Of a DNA stretch of 64,000 nt, positions 19,854-32,747 are shown one piece after another. The notes below the pieces were generated by a model. The model did no database searches and had not been told where the DNA came from. It was given only the letters and a program-made list of their open reading frames with translations. Position 1 is the first letter of the stretch. Each line of letters opens with the position of its first letter. Source of the DNA: Polynucleobacter sp. MG-27-Goln-C1 (GTDB taxonomy: Bacteria; Pseudomonadota; Gammaproteobacteria; Burkholderiales; Burkholderiaceae); assembly GCF_018881905.1 (NCBI RefSeq), contig NZ_JACVPM010000002.1, forward strand, positions 186,001 through 250,000, given 5' to 3'. A program made the translations under genes and the position numbers.

Positions 19854-21713
19854 ATGAATCGCTACCCTCTCTGGAAATACATAGTCATCCTATTTGCTTT
19901 ATTAATCGGAGGACTATATTCATTGCCCAATTTCTACGGAGAGGCTCCAGCGGTTCAAGTCTCGTCCGCCAAGCCAACCATCAAGGTTGATTTGGCGACA
20001 CAGTCTCGAGTCGAAAAGATTCTGACTGATGACAACATTAGCAACACTGGCATCTTCTTTGAATCTACAGGCAATGTAGGTTCGATCAAAATTCGTTTTA
20101 ACAATACTGATATCCAATTGCGTGCACGCGACTTACTGCAACAAAAATTAAATATCGATCAAAACGAACCTAATTTCACAGTTGCATTAAATCTACTCTC
20201 GAACACACCAAGTTGGTTGAATGCACTTCATGCATTACCAATGCCGCTTGGTCTTGATTTACGTGGCGGTGTTTATTTTTTACTGCAAGTAGATATGAAA
20301 GGTGCGGTTCAAAAGAAGGTGACTTCTTTAGCAACCGATATCCGCAGCCAGTTACGCGACAAATCGATTCGCCAGCAAGGTATTGAGCGCGGCCCAGACT
20401 CCATCACTTTGACTTTCGGAAGTACTGAGGATGCTGAAAAGGCACGCTCTGTATTGATGACTAGCCAACCTGAACTCATTTGGCAAATTAAACCAACCGG
20501 CCTATCTCCTAAGTTAGTTGGGGAATTTAAACCGACTGCCTTGAAAGAAATTCAAGATAACGCAGTAAAACAAAATATTGTAACGCTGAATAAGCGTGTA
20601 AATGAATTGGCCGTTAAAGAGCCGGTCATTCAGCAGCAAGGCGCGGAACGTATTGTTGTTCAGTTGCCAGGCGTGCAAGATACTGCGCGCGCCAAAGACA
20701 TTATCGGTCGTACTGCAACTCTTGAATCCAGACTAGCTGACCCAATCGTTTCCTCGATTGCTATTGGCGAGACTCCACCTCCAGGCATGGATGTTTTCCG
20801 CTTTGGCGAAACTCGCCAAGGTGTATTCAAAAAATCCGTCATCTTCAGTGGTGATCGCATTACCGATGCAAGCGCTGGCTTTGATCAAAACCAACGCCCT
20901 GCCGTCAATATCTCTTTAGATGCCGCTGGTGGTCGCGTGATGCAAGAAGTAACCCGCGAGAACATCGGTAAACCAATGGGCATGATCTTGTTTGAAAAAG
21001 GCAAAGGCGAGGTTCTCACGATTGCTACGATTCAAAGTGAGTTTGGCTCTAAGTTTCAGATTACTGGCCAAGCAACTACTGAAAGTGCAAATGACTTAGC
21101 GCTGCTGTTACGCGCAGGCTCATTAGCAGCTCCAATGGAAATCATTGAAGAGCGCACAATTGGACCAAGCCTTGGTGCAGAAAATATTGAAAAGGGCTTC
21201 AAATCCCTCATCATTGGTTTTGCCGCTATCTCCGTATTCATGATTGCCTACTACCTCTTGTTTGGCACCTTCTCAGTGGTAGCTCTGGCAGTGAACTTGC
21301 TACTCTTAATTTCCGTATTGTCGATGTTGCAAGCCACCCTGACTCTGCCAGGTATCGCTGCGATGGCTTTGGCACTCGGTATGGCGATTGACTCCAACGT
21401 CTTGATTAACGAACGTATTCGTGAGGAGCTGCGCAATGGCGCTGCCCCACAAACGGCGATCGCTGTTGGCTTTGATAAAGCTTGGGCAACCATCTTAGAT
21501 TCAAACGTCACCACCTTAATTGCAGGTCTTGCATTACTCGCATTTGGCTCCGGCCCAATCAAAGGCTTTGCGGTAGTCCATTGCCTTGGTATTTTGACTT
21601 CAATGTTTTCAGCAGTCTTTTTCTCACGTGGCCTGGTTAACCTCTGGTACGGCAGAGGTAAAAAAGTTCAGAAACTCGCTATCGGCCAAGTTTGGCGTCC
21701 ACAGGAGAAATAA
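19854..21713 (+). CDS. secD: Protein translocase subunit SecD
   Basis: A 619-residue RND-type membrane protein using the proton motive force to help pull proteins through SecYEG. It has TM1 at the N-terminus (YIVILFALLIGGLYSLP) and the signature PLGLDLRGGVYFLLQVD. A large periplasmic P1 region follows, then five C-terminal TM helices with ALGMAIDSNVLINERIREE. It lies between yajC and secF; the 3-bp gap to secF suggests coupled translation. Confidence 0.97.
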   Translation: MNRYPLWKYIVILFALLIGGLYSLPNFYGEAPAVQVSSAKPTIKVDLATQSRVEKILTDDNISNTGIFFESTGNVGSIKIRFNNTDIQLRARDLLQQKLNIDQNEPNFTVALNLLSNTPSWLNALHALPMPLGLDLRGGVYFLLQVDMKGAVQKKVTSLATDIRSQLRDKSIRQQGIERGPDSITLTFGSTEDAEKARSVLMTSQPELIWQIKPTGLSPKLVGEFKPTALKEIQDNAVKQNIVTLNKRVNELAVKEPVIQQQGAERIVVQLPGVQDTARAKDIIGRTATLESRLADPIVSSIAIGETPPPGMDVFRFGETRQGVFKKSVIFSGDRITDASAGFDQNQRPAVNISLDAAGGRVMQEVTRENIGKPMGMILFEKGKGEVLTIATIQSEFGSKFQITGQATTESANDLALLLRAGSLAAPMEIIEERTIGPSLGAENIEKGFKSLIIGFAAISVFMIAYYLLFGTFSVVALAVNLLLLISVLSMLQATLTLPGIAAMALALGMAIDSNVLINERIREELRNGAAPQTAIAVGFDKAWATILDSNVTTLIAGLALLAFGSGPIKGFAVVHCLGILTSMFSAVFFSRGLVNLWYGRGKKVQKLAIGQVWRPQEK

Positions 21714-21716
21714 GTC

Positions 21717-22691
21717 ATGGAATTTTTCCGGATTAAAAAAGATATTCCCTTTATGCGCCATGCATTGGCGCTCAATGCGGTTTCTCTAGTTACCTTTTTA
21801 GCCGCTGTTTTCTTCCTCTGGCATAACGGACTTCATTTATCAATTGAGTTCACTGGCGGTACGGTAATGGAGGTTTCTTACCCCCAAACTGCCCCCTTGG
21901 ATTCCATTAGATCAAATGTAGAAAAGTTAGGTTACGCCGATACTCAGATTCAGAACTTTGGTAGCTCGCGTGATGTGATGATTCGCCTGCCACTACAAAA
22001 AGATGCTGAAGGGAAAATGATTTCCTCTGCGGATCAAAGTGCAGCAGTGATGAAGGCCCTTGAACCAGCAACTTCCGGCGTGAAGCTACAACGTGTTGAG
22101 TTCGTTGGTCCACAGGTTGGGCGTGAGCTAGCAATCGATGGATTGATGGCGCTGCTATTCGTAGTCATCGGCATCGTGGTCTACCTTTCCTTCCGCTTTG
22201 AGTGGAAATTTGCCGTTGCCGGCATCATCGCGAACTTGCATGACATTGTGATTATTCTTGGCTTCTTTGCCTTCTTCCAATGGGAGTTCTCACTCTCCGT
22301 ATTGGCGGCGGTACTGGCTGTATTGGGTTACTCAGTAAACGAGTCTGTGGTGATCTTTGACCGAATTCGCGAAAACTTCCGCAAGTACCGCAAGATGAAT
22401 ACCCGCGAGATTATTGACAATGCGATTACCAGCACAATCAGCCGCACCGTGATTACTCACGGCAGTACTGAAATGATGGTTTTAGCTATGTTGATTTTTG
22501 GTGGCCCTACCCTCTTCTACTTTGCCTTGGCACTCACCATCGGTATCTTGTTCGGTATCTACTCTTCAGTATTCGTAGCAGCAGCTCTAGCAATGTGGCT
22601 TGGAGTGACGCGTGAGGATTTAGTTAAAGGTGAACGTAAACCTGAAGATACAACCCGCAATGATGACCCAAACTTTGGGGCACAGGTTTAA
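21717..22691 (+). CDS. secF: Protein translocase subunit SecF
   Basis: A 324-residue partner of SecD with six predicted TM helices. Signatures are HLSIEFTGGTVMEVSYP near the N-terminus, GYSVNESVVIFDRIRENFR in TM4 and SRTVITHGSTEMMVLAMLIFGG near the C-terminus. It is the last gene of the queA-tgt-yajC-secDF run and ends 11 bp from the convergent waaA; I see no clear hairpin terminator between them. Confidence 0.97.
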   Translation: MEFFRIKKDIPFMRHALALNAVSLVTFLAAVFFLWHNGLHLSIEFTGGTVMEVSYPQTAPLDSIRSNVEKLGYADTQIQNFGSSRDVMIRLPLQKDAEGKMISSADQSAAVMKALEPATSGVKLQRVEFVGPQVGRELAIDGLMALLFVVIGIVVYLSFRFEWKFAVAGIIANLHDIVIILGFFAFFQWEFSLSVLAAVLAVLGYSVNESVVIFDRIRENFRKYRKMNTREIIDNAITSTISRTVITHGSTEMMVLAMLIFGGPTLFYFALALTIGILFGIYSSVFVAAALAMWLGVTREDLVKGERKPEDTTRNDDPNFGAQV

Positions 22692-22702
22692 GCTTTAATT
22701 AC

Positions 22703-25551
<2,849 letters not shown>

Positions 25552-25555
25552 TCAC

Positions 25556-26170
25556 ATGAAACTCATCGGATCCCTCACTAGCCCCTACGTACGCAAGGTA
25601 CGCATTGTTTTCTTGGAAAAAAAGGTTGATATAGACCTAGAACTCGAGAATGTCTGGGCCGCAGACACCAAAATTGCCCATAACAATCCTTTGGGCAAGA
25701 TTCCTTGCTTGATTTTGGATGATGGCGAGGCTATTTATGACTCTCGGGTGATTGCTGAGTATGCAGACACCCTCAGCCCTGTCAGCAAGCTTATTCCAAC
25801 GGGTAGTCGGGAACGCGCTTCGGTTAAAACCTGGGAAGCCGTAGCTGATGGGGTCGAGGATGCCGGTATTTTGGCCCGCTTAGAAGTGACTTTGCGCCCT
25901 CCAGAGCAGCAAAGTCCAGACTGGCTTACACGCCAAATGGGCAAAATTGACGCCGCTTTGGCCCAAATGTCCCGTGAATTGGGTGAAAACGCCTGGTGCC
26001 ATGGAAATCAGATGACTTTGGCTGATATTGCAGTGGGTTGTGCGCTGGGTTATATGCTCTTCCGCTTCCCTAATGTCGCCTGGCAAGCGCAATACCCCAA
26101 CCTGGATGCCTTGTATCAAAAGTTAATGCAAAGACCTTCCTTTGCTGAAACAGCGCCTCCAGCAGCATAA
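25556..26170 (+). CDS. Glutathione S-transferase family protein
   Basis: A 204-residue protein with a thioredoxin-like N-terminal domain (MKLIGSLTSPYVRKVRIVFLEKK, then NPLGKIPCL and YDSRVIAEY). An all-helical C-terminal domain contains the conserved LTLADIAVG-type pattern (MTLADIAVGCALGYM). The start at 25556 gives the normal GST N-terminus; nine upstream in-frame codons do not look conserved. The likely active residue is Ser9, in the S-P-Y-V-R turn. The substrate is unknown. It diverges from purB. Confidence 0.9.
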   Translation: MKLIGSLTSPYVRKVRIVFLEKKVDIDLELENVWAADTKIAHNNPLGKIPCLILDDGEAIYDSRVIAEYADTLSPVSKLIPTGSRERASVKTWEAVADGVEDAGILARLEVTLRPPEQQSPDWLTRQMGKIDAALAQMSRELGENAWCHGNQMTLADIAVGCALGYMLFRFPNVAWQAQYPNLDALYQKLMQRPSFAETAPPAA

Positions 26171-26174
26171 ATTC

Positions 26175-27290
26175 TTAGGCGGAAATAATTCCGCCGCCTA
26201 AGCAAATGTCACCGTCGTACAAAACGGCAGACTGGCCGGGGGTGACTGCCCACTGAGCTTCTGGGAAAGCTAGCTCAAAACTGAGAGACCCTTCCAATCC
26301 CGCGGCAAGTGAGCATGCAGAGTCTGCTTGGCGATAACGGGTTTTTGCTGAATATTGCCCTGGCGCAGGAGCCGTGCCCGCAACCCAACTAGCATCAATT
26401 GCAGATAGCTGATTAGCTAGTAGCCATGGGTGCTCATGGCCTTGGGCAACATATAGGGTGTTGTGAACAACATCTTTGCGTGCAACATACCAAGCATCGC
26501 CATTACCATCTTGACTACCACCTAGGCCAATGCCTTTACGCTGCCCTAGGGTAAAGAAGGCAAGCCCCATATGCTCTCCAACCGTTTTACCTTCAGGGGT
26601 TTTGATGGGTCCTGGAGTGCGTGGCAAGTAGCGGTTTAAGAATTCTCGGAAAGGGCGCTCGCCAATAAAACAAATTCCCGTGGAATCCTTTTTACGCGCA
26701 TTGTGTAAACCAATTTGCTCGGCAATCTTACGCACTTCCGTTTTCGGAATCTCCCCCAAAGGGAAAAGAACATTCGCCAATTGGCTTTGGGTTAAGCGGT
26801 GCAGGAAGTAACTTTGATCTTTGCTGGCGTCCAATGCTTTTAATAATTGCACTTGACCGCCATCATGTCGAACCCGCGCATAGTGGCCCGTGGCGATGGC
26901 ATCTGCCCCCAAACTCATGGCGTGATCTAAAAAGGCTTTGAACTTAATTTCTGCATTACATAAAACATCGGGGTTTGGGGTCCTTCCGGCAGCATATTCG
27001 CGCAAGAACTCGGCAAAAACACGCTCGCGGTACTCAGCAGCAAAATTGACCGCCTCGACATCAATACCGATCAGATCCGCCACAGACACCACATCCAACC
27101 AATCCTGGCGTGCCGAGCAGTATTCATCACTGTCATCGTCTTCCCAGTTTTTCATGAAAAGGCCAATTACTTCATAGCCTTGCTGTTTGAGCATCCAGGC
27201 TGCAACAGACGAATCCACCCCTCCAGACATGCCAACAACGACTTTGGATGGTTTTGAGGCTGGTATTGCGGAAGAATTGAGCGGGATCAT
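26175..27290 (-). CDS. mnmA: tRNA 2-thiouridine(34) synthase MnmA
   Basis: A 371-residue PP-loop enzyme that thiolates U34 of tRNA Glu, Gln and Lys. The PP-loop SGGVDS is at residues 22-27. Both reactive cysteines are visible in [13 protein letters not shown] and [12 protein letters not shown]. The ATG at 27290 was chosen over an upstream ATG at 27329 because it gives the usual short leader before [12 protein letters not shown]. The 3' end is 4 bp from the convergent GST gene. Confidence 0.95.
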   Translation of the reverse strand: MIPLNSSAIPASKPSKVVVGMSGGVDSSVAAWMLKQQGYEVIGLFMKNWEDDDSDEYCSARQDWLDVVSVADLIGIDVEAVNFAAEYRERVFAEFLREYAAGRTPNPDVLCNAEIKFKAFLDHAMSLGADAIATGHYARVRHDGGQVQLLKALDASKDQSYFLHRLTQSQLANVLFPLGEIPKTEVRKIAEQIGLHNARKKDSTGICFIGERPFREFLNRYLPRTPGPIKTPEGKTVGEHMGLAFFTLGQRKGIGLGGSQDGNGDAWYVARKDVVHNTLYVAQGHEHPWLLANQLSAIDASWVAGTAPAPGQYSAKTRYRQADSACSLAAGLEGSLSFELAFPEAQWAVTPGQSAVLYDGDICLGGGIISA

Positions 27291-27432
27291 CAAAAAATGC
27301 GAGAATTCAATATAAGCTGAAAACCCCATTGTAGAAGTCTTCCTTCAAACTTACCAAGATTCGAAGGAATGCCAAACGAATGGTGATCAGTGTAAATAGA
27401 TAGGTAGTTTTTTGCCTATTTAACTAAAATAG

Positions 27433-27446
27433 ATTTTTCGAAAAAT
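27433..27446. promoter_or_regulatory. Perfect 14-bp AT palindrome upstream of pntA
   Basis: ATTTTTCGAAAAAT reads the same on both strands and lies 20 bp upstream of the pntA start. It could be an operator, but no regulator is identified and AT-rich palindromes can arise by chance. Confidence 0.3.
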
Positions 27447-27465
27447 TTGCATTTGGAGACATGCC

Positions 27466-28596
27466 ATGCGCATAGGCGTACCGCTGGAAGTTAGACCCGG
27501 GGAAACTCGCGTTGCCGCCACACCAGAAACCGTTAAGAAGCTAGTTGGCCAAGGCCACACAGTCGTTATTCAAAAGGATGCGGGTGTTAAAGCCAGCCAG
27601 CCAGATTCTGCGTATGAAGCAGTAGGCGCAACCATTGGAAGCGCAGCTGACGCTTTTGGGGCGGAGATCGTTCTCAAGGTGCGCGCACCTGAAGCTACAG
27701 AGCTCAAGCAAATTAAATCTGGCAGCGTGCTCATTGGCATGCTCGATCCATTTGATAACGACAATATTGCTGCAATGGCTGCACAAGGCGTAACTGCATT
27801 CTCATTGGAAGCTGCCCCACGCACTACTCGCGCGCAAAACATGGACGTCCTCTCTTCACAAGCCAACATCGCTGGCTACAAAGCAGTGATGCTCGGCGCT
27901 AATGAATATCAACGTTTTATGCCAATGCTCATGACTGCAGCAGGAACAGTCAAAGCAGCGCGCGTACTTATCTTGGGTGCTGGTGTTGCCGGCCTACAAG
28001 CTATTGCAACTGCTAAGCGTTTAGGTGCCGTCATCGAAGCATCTGATGTGCGCCCTGCCGCCAAAGAACAAATTGAATCTCTCGGCGCCAAGTTTGTTGA
28101 CGTGCCTTATGAAACAGATGAAGAGCGTGAAATCGCTCAAGGTGTTGGTGGTTATGCCCGTCCAATGCCAGAAGCATGGATGAAGCGTCAAGCAGCCTTG
28201 GTTGCAGAGCGCGCTCAACAAGCTGACATCGTGATTACCACCGCTTTAATTCCAGGTCGTAAACCGCCAGTCTTATTGCACAGCGATACCGTTGCCAATA
28301 TGAAACCAGGCTCTATCGTGATCGACTTAGCGGCTGGTCGTGGCGATAACGGTTCAGGTAACTGTCCTTTGACAGAAGCAGACAAGATTGTTGAAAAGAA
28401 TGGCGTGAAGATCATTGGCTATACCAACCTCGCGAGCATGGTGGCTGCAGATGCCTCTGCCTTGTACGCACGCAACTTACTTGATTTCATGAAGCTCATT
28501 GTTGATGCAGAAGCGAAGTTAGTTATCCCAACAGATGATGACATCGTTACCGCCTGCCTCATGTGTCGTGATGGCCAAGCCGTCCGTAAAAACTAA
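27466..28596 (+). CDS. pntA: NAD(P) transhydrogenase subunit alpha part 1 (NAD-binding domain dI)
   Basis: A 376-residue soluble NAD(H)-binding subunit of proton-translocating transhydrogenase. The N-terminus MRIGVPLEVRPGETRVAATPETV and the dinucleotide motif LILGAGVAGLQAIATAKRLGA near residues 167-187 are diagnostic. The gene is split from the membrane part, as in Rhodospirillum rubrum, rather than fused as in E. coli. The complex uses the proton gradient to reduce NADP+ with NADH. GGAG lies 8-11 nt before the ATG, and the small membrane subunit gene follows after 24 bp. Confidence 0.95.
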   Translation: MRIGVPLEVRPGETRVAATPETVKKLVGQGHTVVIQKDAGVKASQPDSAYEAVGATIGSAADAFGAEIVLKVRAPEATELKQIKSGSVLIGMLDPFDNDNIAAMAAQGVTAFSLEAAPRTTRAQNMDVLSSQANIAGYKAVMLGANEYQRFMPMLMTAAGTVKAARVLILGAGVAGLQAIATAKRLGAVIEASDVRPAAKEQIESLGAKFVDVPYETDEEREIAQGVGGYARPMPEAWMKRQAALVAERAQQADIVITTALIPGRKPPVLLHSDTVANMKPGSIVIDLAAGRGDNGSGNCPLTEADKIVEKNGVKIIGYTNLASMVAADASALYARNLLDFMKLIVDAEAKLVIPTDDDIVTACLMCRDGQAVRKN

Positions 28597-28620
28597 TAAA
28601 GAAATTTCAAAGGAAACATC

Positions 28621-28959
28621 ATGGATCTCGCTGCATTTCAAAGCATCCTTACAGTCCAAAACATCACTGTGTTTGTATTGGCCATTTTTGTTGGCTACCA
28701 CGTTGTTTGGAATGTGACACCTGCACTTCACACTCCACTCATGGCGGTTACTAATGCTATTTCTGGAATCATTATTGTTGGCGCCCTACTTCAAACCGAA
28801 GTAATTGGCGGCGATGAGATCACCCTCACCAGCATCATTGGTGCAGTGGCAGTCTTCTTAGCATCAATCAATATTTTTGGTGGCTTTATGGTCACCCGTC
28901 GCATGCTTGAAATGTTCAAGAAAAAAGCCCCTAAGGCTGATGCGGCTGGAACTAAATAA
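28621..28959 (+). CDS. pntAB: NAD(P) transhydrogenase subunit alpha part 2 (membrane domain)
   Basis: A 112-residue membrane protein with three or four TM helices ([49 protein letters not shown]). It ends in a basic lysine-rich tail. It corresponds to the C-terminal membrane part of E. coli PntA and forms half of the proton channel with PntB. It sits between pntA and pntB in one operon with small gaps. Confidence 0.94.
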   Translation: MDLAAFQSILTVQNITVFVLAIFVGYHVVWNVTPALHTPLMAVTNAISGIIIVGALLQTEVIGGDEITLTSIIGAVAVFLASINIFGGFMVTRRMLEMFKKKAPKADAAGTK

Positions 28960-28991
28960 AACTAGAACAAGATCTTATAGAGACCACAATA

Positions 28992-30359
28992 ATGTTAAAC
29001 ATAACCGCGATTTCCTATCTCATCTCATCGGTGCTCTTTATCCTCGCCCTGCGTGGATTGTCATCACCAACAACCTCACGTCAAGGCAATACCTTTGGCA
29101 TGATCGGCATGTTACTTGCCGTGATCACCACTTTCTTGATTCCCGACTTTAAGCCAGTCTTCTCATTGATTATTGGTGCAATTGTTGGTGGCGCCATCAT
29201 TGGTACGCTCGCAGCTAAGCGCGTACAGATGACCAAGATGCCTGAGCTCGTAGCGCTCATGCACTCCTTTGTTGGTTTGTCAGCCGTATTGATTGCGATT
29301 GCAGCGGTATACAACCCTGCCCATGACCACACTGGCGCGCAAAAGATTGAGCTGTTTATTGGCGCATTTATTGGCGCGATTACCTTTACGGCTTCTGTCA
29401 TTGCATTCGGAAAACTCTCCGGCAAGGTGAGCGGCAAACCTGTGACTTTTGCTGGCCAACATTTGCTCAATCTCATCCTTGCGATTGGTATGGTTTCAGG
29501 TGGTGTCATGTACTTCATGACAGGTAGCCATGAAGCATTCTTGGTAATGTGTGCGATTGCATTGGTATTGGGTGTGACTTTGATTATCCCAATCGGTGGT
29601 GCAGATATGCCCGTTGTTGTATCCATGCTCAACAGCTACTCAGGTTGGGCGGCTGCAGGTATTGGTTTCACATTAAACAATCCGGTATTGATTATTGCGG
29701 GTGCTTGCGTAGGTTCTTCTGGCGCGATTCTGTCTTACATCATGTGTAAGGCAATGAACCGTTCCATCTTGGCAGTATTGCTTGGTGGCTTTGGCGCCGA
29801 AGCTGCTGCTGGCGGCGCTGATGATGGCGGTCCAAAGAACTACAAAACTGGCTCCCCAGAAGATGCGGCTTTCCTCATGGAGAATGCGGACACTGTTGTG
29901 ATTGTTCCTGGCTACGGCTTGGCTGTTGCCCGCGCTCAACACGCTCTGAAAGAATTGGCAGAGAAGCTGACTCATCATGGCGTGACCGTAAAGTACGCAA
30001 TTCACCCAGTGGCAGGCCGTATGCCTGGTCACATGAACGTACTCTTGGCCGAAGCTGAAGTTCCATACGATCAAGTATTTGAAATGGAAGACATCAATAG
30101 TGATTTTGGTCAGGTTGATGTAGTGCTAGTACTTGGTGCAAACGATGTGGTGAACCCTGCTGCTCGTACACCAGGCAGCCCAATCTTCGGTATGCCAATT
30201 TTGGAAGCGTTCAAAGCCAAGACCATCATCGTGAACAAGCGTTCGATGGCCGCAGGTTATGCTGGTCTTGATAATGAACTCTTCTATATGGACAAAACCA
30301 TGATGGTCTTCGGTGATGCGAAGAAAGTTGTGGAAGATATGGTGAAGTCAGTAAGTTAA
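28992..30359 (+). CDS. pntB: NAD(P) transhydrogenase subunit beta
   Basis: A 455-residue subunit. The N-terminal two thirds hold about nine TM helices, including PIGGADMPVVVSMLNSYSGWA. The C-terminal NADP(H)-binding domain has IVPGYGLAVARAQH, HPVAGRMPGHMNVLLAEA and KRSMAAGYAGLDNELF. This completes the transhydrogenase; the operon closes with a strong terminator about 26 bp after the stop. Confidence 0.97.
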   Translation: MLNITAISYLISSVLFILALRGLSSPTTSRQGNTFGMIGMLLAVITTFLIPDFKPVFSLIIGAIVGGAIIGTLAAKRVQMTKMPELVALMHSFVGLSAVLIAIAAVYNPAHDHTGAQKIELFIGAFIGAITFTASVIAFGKLSGKVSGKPVTFAGQHLLNLILAIGMVSGGVMYFMTGSHEAFLVMCAIALVLGVTLIIPIGGADMPVVVSMLNSYSGWAAAGIGFTLNNPVLIIAGACVGSSGAILSYIMCKAMNRSILAVLLGGFGAEAAAGGADDGGPKNYKTGSPEDAAFLMENADTVVIVPGYGLAVARAQHALKELAEKLTHHGVTVKYAIHPVAGRMPGHMNVLLAEAEVPYDQVFEMEDINSDFGQVDVVLVLGANDVVNPAARTPGSPIFGMPILEAFKAKTIIVNKRSMAAGYAGLDNELFYMDKTMMVFGDAKKVVEDMVKSVS

Positions 30360-30384
30360 GCAGTACACAAGCATCCATCCCAAT

Positions 30385-30410
30385 AAAAAGCCGCCTTCGG
30401 GCGGTTTTTT
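30385..30410 (+). terminator. Intrinsic terminator of the pnt operon
   Basis: AAAAAG-CCGCC-TTCG-GGCGG-TTTTTT: a GC-rich stem with a stable TTCG tetraloop and six T, just after pntB. Confidence 0.93.
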
Positions 30411-30463
30411 ATTACACTAAACATACTGCTTAAATTGGCAATTCCACTTTACGAGAGACTGCT

Positions 30464-31255
30464 ATGCATAGTTTTATGGAAAATCACCTCAACCTGGTTC
30501 CATTTGCCCCTCTGATATTTTTTGTCTCAATTCTGATATTTCTATTGATAGGATGGCTCTATGGAAGATACCAAGTCCGCCGCTCGGATAAGGTGGTAAT
30601 TAGAGATTCATTGGCAACAGCTATTTTTGGGCTATCGGCATTGGTACTCGGCTTTACTTTTTCAAGTGCAACTGATCACTTCGATAATCGGGTGAGCTTA
30701 ACGCATCAGCAGTCCTATGCTCTTAATCAGATTGAACAATCGAGTGAGTATCTCAATCCAACAGATCGCGTCATAGTCAAAACCACCTTAAATCAAATTC
30801 TTTCCCTAAGAATGTCTAAGTATGAAAACATCAAAACATTTGATGATCTTGATGCCAATAATGATGCCTTAACTAAGGCTTTGAATACTCTTAATAAAGA
30901 TATCAATCAAGCGATTTCGCGCGCCCCAGCGAGTACTAAGGATTTGGCCAACAACATCTTGAAACCTCAACTCACAAATCTCCTGGATGTTTTCCAGCAA
31001 GGGATTCTCAATGGAAAACGTCATCCCCCACCAATTATTGAGCGATTTCTATTTGCCCTGCTCTCAATAGGAGCCTTATTAAGCGGTTACTCGATGGCAG
31101 TCAAAAAGGAAGAGGATTGGTTTCTAACAGTACTTTATTTAGGCTTAATGGGGCTTGCACTGTACGTAATTTTTGCCCTGGAATTCCCACATCTTTTACT
31201 AGATCCACAGATGATGAATGCAGATTTTTTAAAACTTCAGAAAGCCTGGCAGTAA
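30464..31255 (+). CDS. DUF4239-like (bestrophin-like domain) membrane protein
   Basis: A 263-residue protein with two N-terminal TM segments (about 12-33 and 49-66, the second ending LVLGFTFSSATDHFDNR), a helical soluble middle, and two C-terminal TM segments (about 195-212 and 222-243). The layout and the GLSALVLGFTFSSA sequence resemble the DUF4239 family. Its function is unknown to me. It stands alone between two intrinsic terminators, so it is probably a single-gene unit. The start could be Met1 or Met5. Confidence 0.7.
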   Translation: MHSFMENHLNLVPFAPLIFFVSILIFLLIGWLYGRYQVRRSDKVVIRDSLATAIFGLSALVLGFTFSSATDHFDNRVSLTHQQSYALNQIEQSSEYLNPTDRVIVKTTLNQILSLRMSKYENIKTFDDLDANNDALTKALNTLNKDINQAISRAPASTKDLANNILKPQLTNLLDVFQQGILNGKRHPPPIIERFLFALLSIGALLSGYSMAVKKEEDWFLTVLYLGLMGLALYVIFALEFPHLLLDPQMMNADFLKLQKAWQ

Positions 31256-31284
31256 TCTACTCGGAATCATCTTGCTATTTGCAA

Positions 31285-31309
31285 AAAGGGCTGCCATTGG
31301 CAGCCCTTT
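31285..31309. terminator. Bidirectional terminator between the DUF4239-like gene and the MFS gene
   Basis: AAAGGGCTGCC-ATT-GGCAGCCCTTT is an 11-bp perfect stem. The flanking A- and T-runs are short, so termination strength is uncertain in either direction. Confidence 0.7.
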
Positions 31310-31334
31310 AACATTGCGAGGATTTTTGCTACTA

Positions 31335-32603
31335 CTAAGCTACCTGAGCCTTTAGATACTTTGCGCGCATTGGACGCAATACAAAGAAGGCAAGAAGCGC
31401 TGCGCTTGCATCTAGAGCAATCATGATTGCAAACACAGGGATCCAACTCTCAGTAACGCCATGGATATAAGCTGCAATTGGGCCGCCGATAATAGAGCCC
31501 ACCCCTTGTGCCATATACAAGAAACCATAGTTAGTCGTTGCATGTTTCTGACCAAAAGTATCTGTCAAGGTTGATGGGAATAAAGAGAAAATCTCGCCCC
31601 AGCCAAAGAACACAATACCTGACAAAATCACAAACATCACAGGGTCAGAACGTGTCATTACCCAGAAAAACATTGCTACTGCCTCAAGACCGAATGCAAT
31701 AGTCATGGTGTATTCGCGTCCGATTTTGTCTGATACCCAGCCAAATAAGGGGCGTGTTAAGCCATTGGTTACACGGTCAATAGTTAAAGCCAAGGGCAAC
31801 GCGGCCATACCAAAAACCATTGCGCCAGTAATTCCAAAATCTTTCGCAAATGCACCCATCTGAGAAATCACCATCAAACCTGATGTGGACATCATCGACA
31901 TCATCAAGAACATCAACCAAAAAACTGGAGTCTTGAGCATTGCTTTAGGAGTAACTCCTGAAGCGGCCGCCTCAATCTGACCCGCAGTCTGGACGCGATC
32001 AGCATGAGGTACGCGAATGCCTTGAGCAGCTAGCAAGCCTACAGCGCCAATAATGTATCCAAAGAAAGTTAATGTGCCTTGTAAGCCAGTTTCAGTAAGG
32101 CTAGTGGCAATTGGAAAGGTTGTTAAGAGCGCACCGATGCCGTATCCAGCGGCAACCATGCCTACTGCAAAGCCACGGTTATTTGGAAACCAACGAACCA
32201 TGAGGCCTACAACGCCAATGTAAACAATACCGGTACCCAGACCACCGAGCACACCATAAGTAATGTAAAGATTGGAAACTGTTGTGAGGTTTGCTGATAG
32301 AACCCAGCTTAAACCAGTGAGAATCGTTCCAATGGACAGCAAAAGACGAGGCCCAAACTTATCAACCAAATATCCCTGAAAAGGTGAGAAGAAAGTTTGC
32401 AACACAATCAAAATCGAAAAAGTAACCTGCAACTCAGTCAGAGTCACACCAAGCTGGCCCATGATGGGCTTGGTAAATAGCGCCCAAACATACTGGGGGC
32501 TTGAAATCGACATCATGCAAATGACGCCAAGGGCAAGCTGCACCCATTTGGACTTCAGGGGGTTAGTGCTAGCAGGTGCTGCACTCATTGTTGTTGTACT
32601 CAT
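31335..32603 (-). CDS. MFS transporter, oxalate/formate antiporter (OFA) family-like
   Basis: A 422-residue protein with 12 apparent TM helices. The N-terminal half has QYVWALFTKPIMGQLGV and FQGYLVDKFGPRLL (an MFS A-motif variant). The second half has RPLFGWVSDKIGREYTM, the repeat of the A motif. These features match the OFA family, whose members exchange small carboxylates; the substrate here is not known. I chose the ATG at 32603 (MSTTTMSAAPAS) because GGAGAC lies upstream. The open frame extends 47 codons further, but that part looks non-coding. Confidence 0.85.
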   Translation of the reverse strand: MSTTTMSAAPASTNPLKSKWVQLALGVICMMSISSPQYVWALFTKPIMGQLGVTLTELQVTFSILIVLQTFFSPFQGYLVDKFGPRLLLSIGTILTGLSWVLSANLTTVSNLYITYGVLGGLGTGIVYIGVVGLMVRWFPNNRGFAVGMVAAGYGIGALLTTFPIATSLTETGLQGTLTFFGYIIGAVGLLAAQGIRVPHADRVQTAGQIEAAASGVTPKAMLKTPVFWLMFLMMSMMSTSGLMVISQMGAFAKDFGITGAMVFGMAALPLALTIDRVTNGLTRPLFGWVSDKIGREYTMTIAFGLEAVAMFFWVMTRSDPVMFVILSGIVFFGWGEIFSLFPSTLTDTFGQKHATTNYGFLYMAQGVGSIIGGPIAAYIHGVTESWIPVFAIMIALDASAALLAFFVLRPMRAKYLKAQVA

Positions 32604-32747
32604 ACTTGTCTCCTTATTCGAACTACTGGAATTTCTAAAAAATAAACTTAGAAATTCATTGTGTTCTTGGAGACTAGAAAGATTTACGATCAGATCACCC
32701 CTTTGGTGCAGTCCGCATGATATTGATGCACCCTCTAGCACCAATAA

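Noticed and set aside
29081..29632. 183-codon open frame on the minus strand opposite pntB
   Set aside because: It is antisense to a well-recognised membrane protein gene. Its Ile/Ala/Pro-rich composition is what reading the opposite strand of hydrophobic codons produces, and it has no ribosome-binding site or family match.
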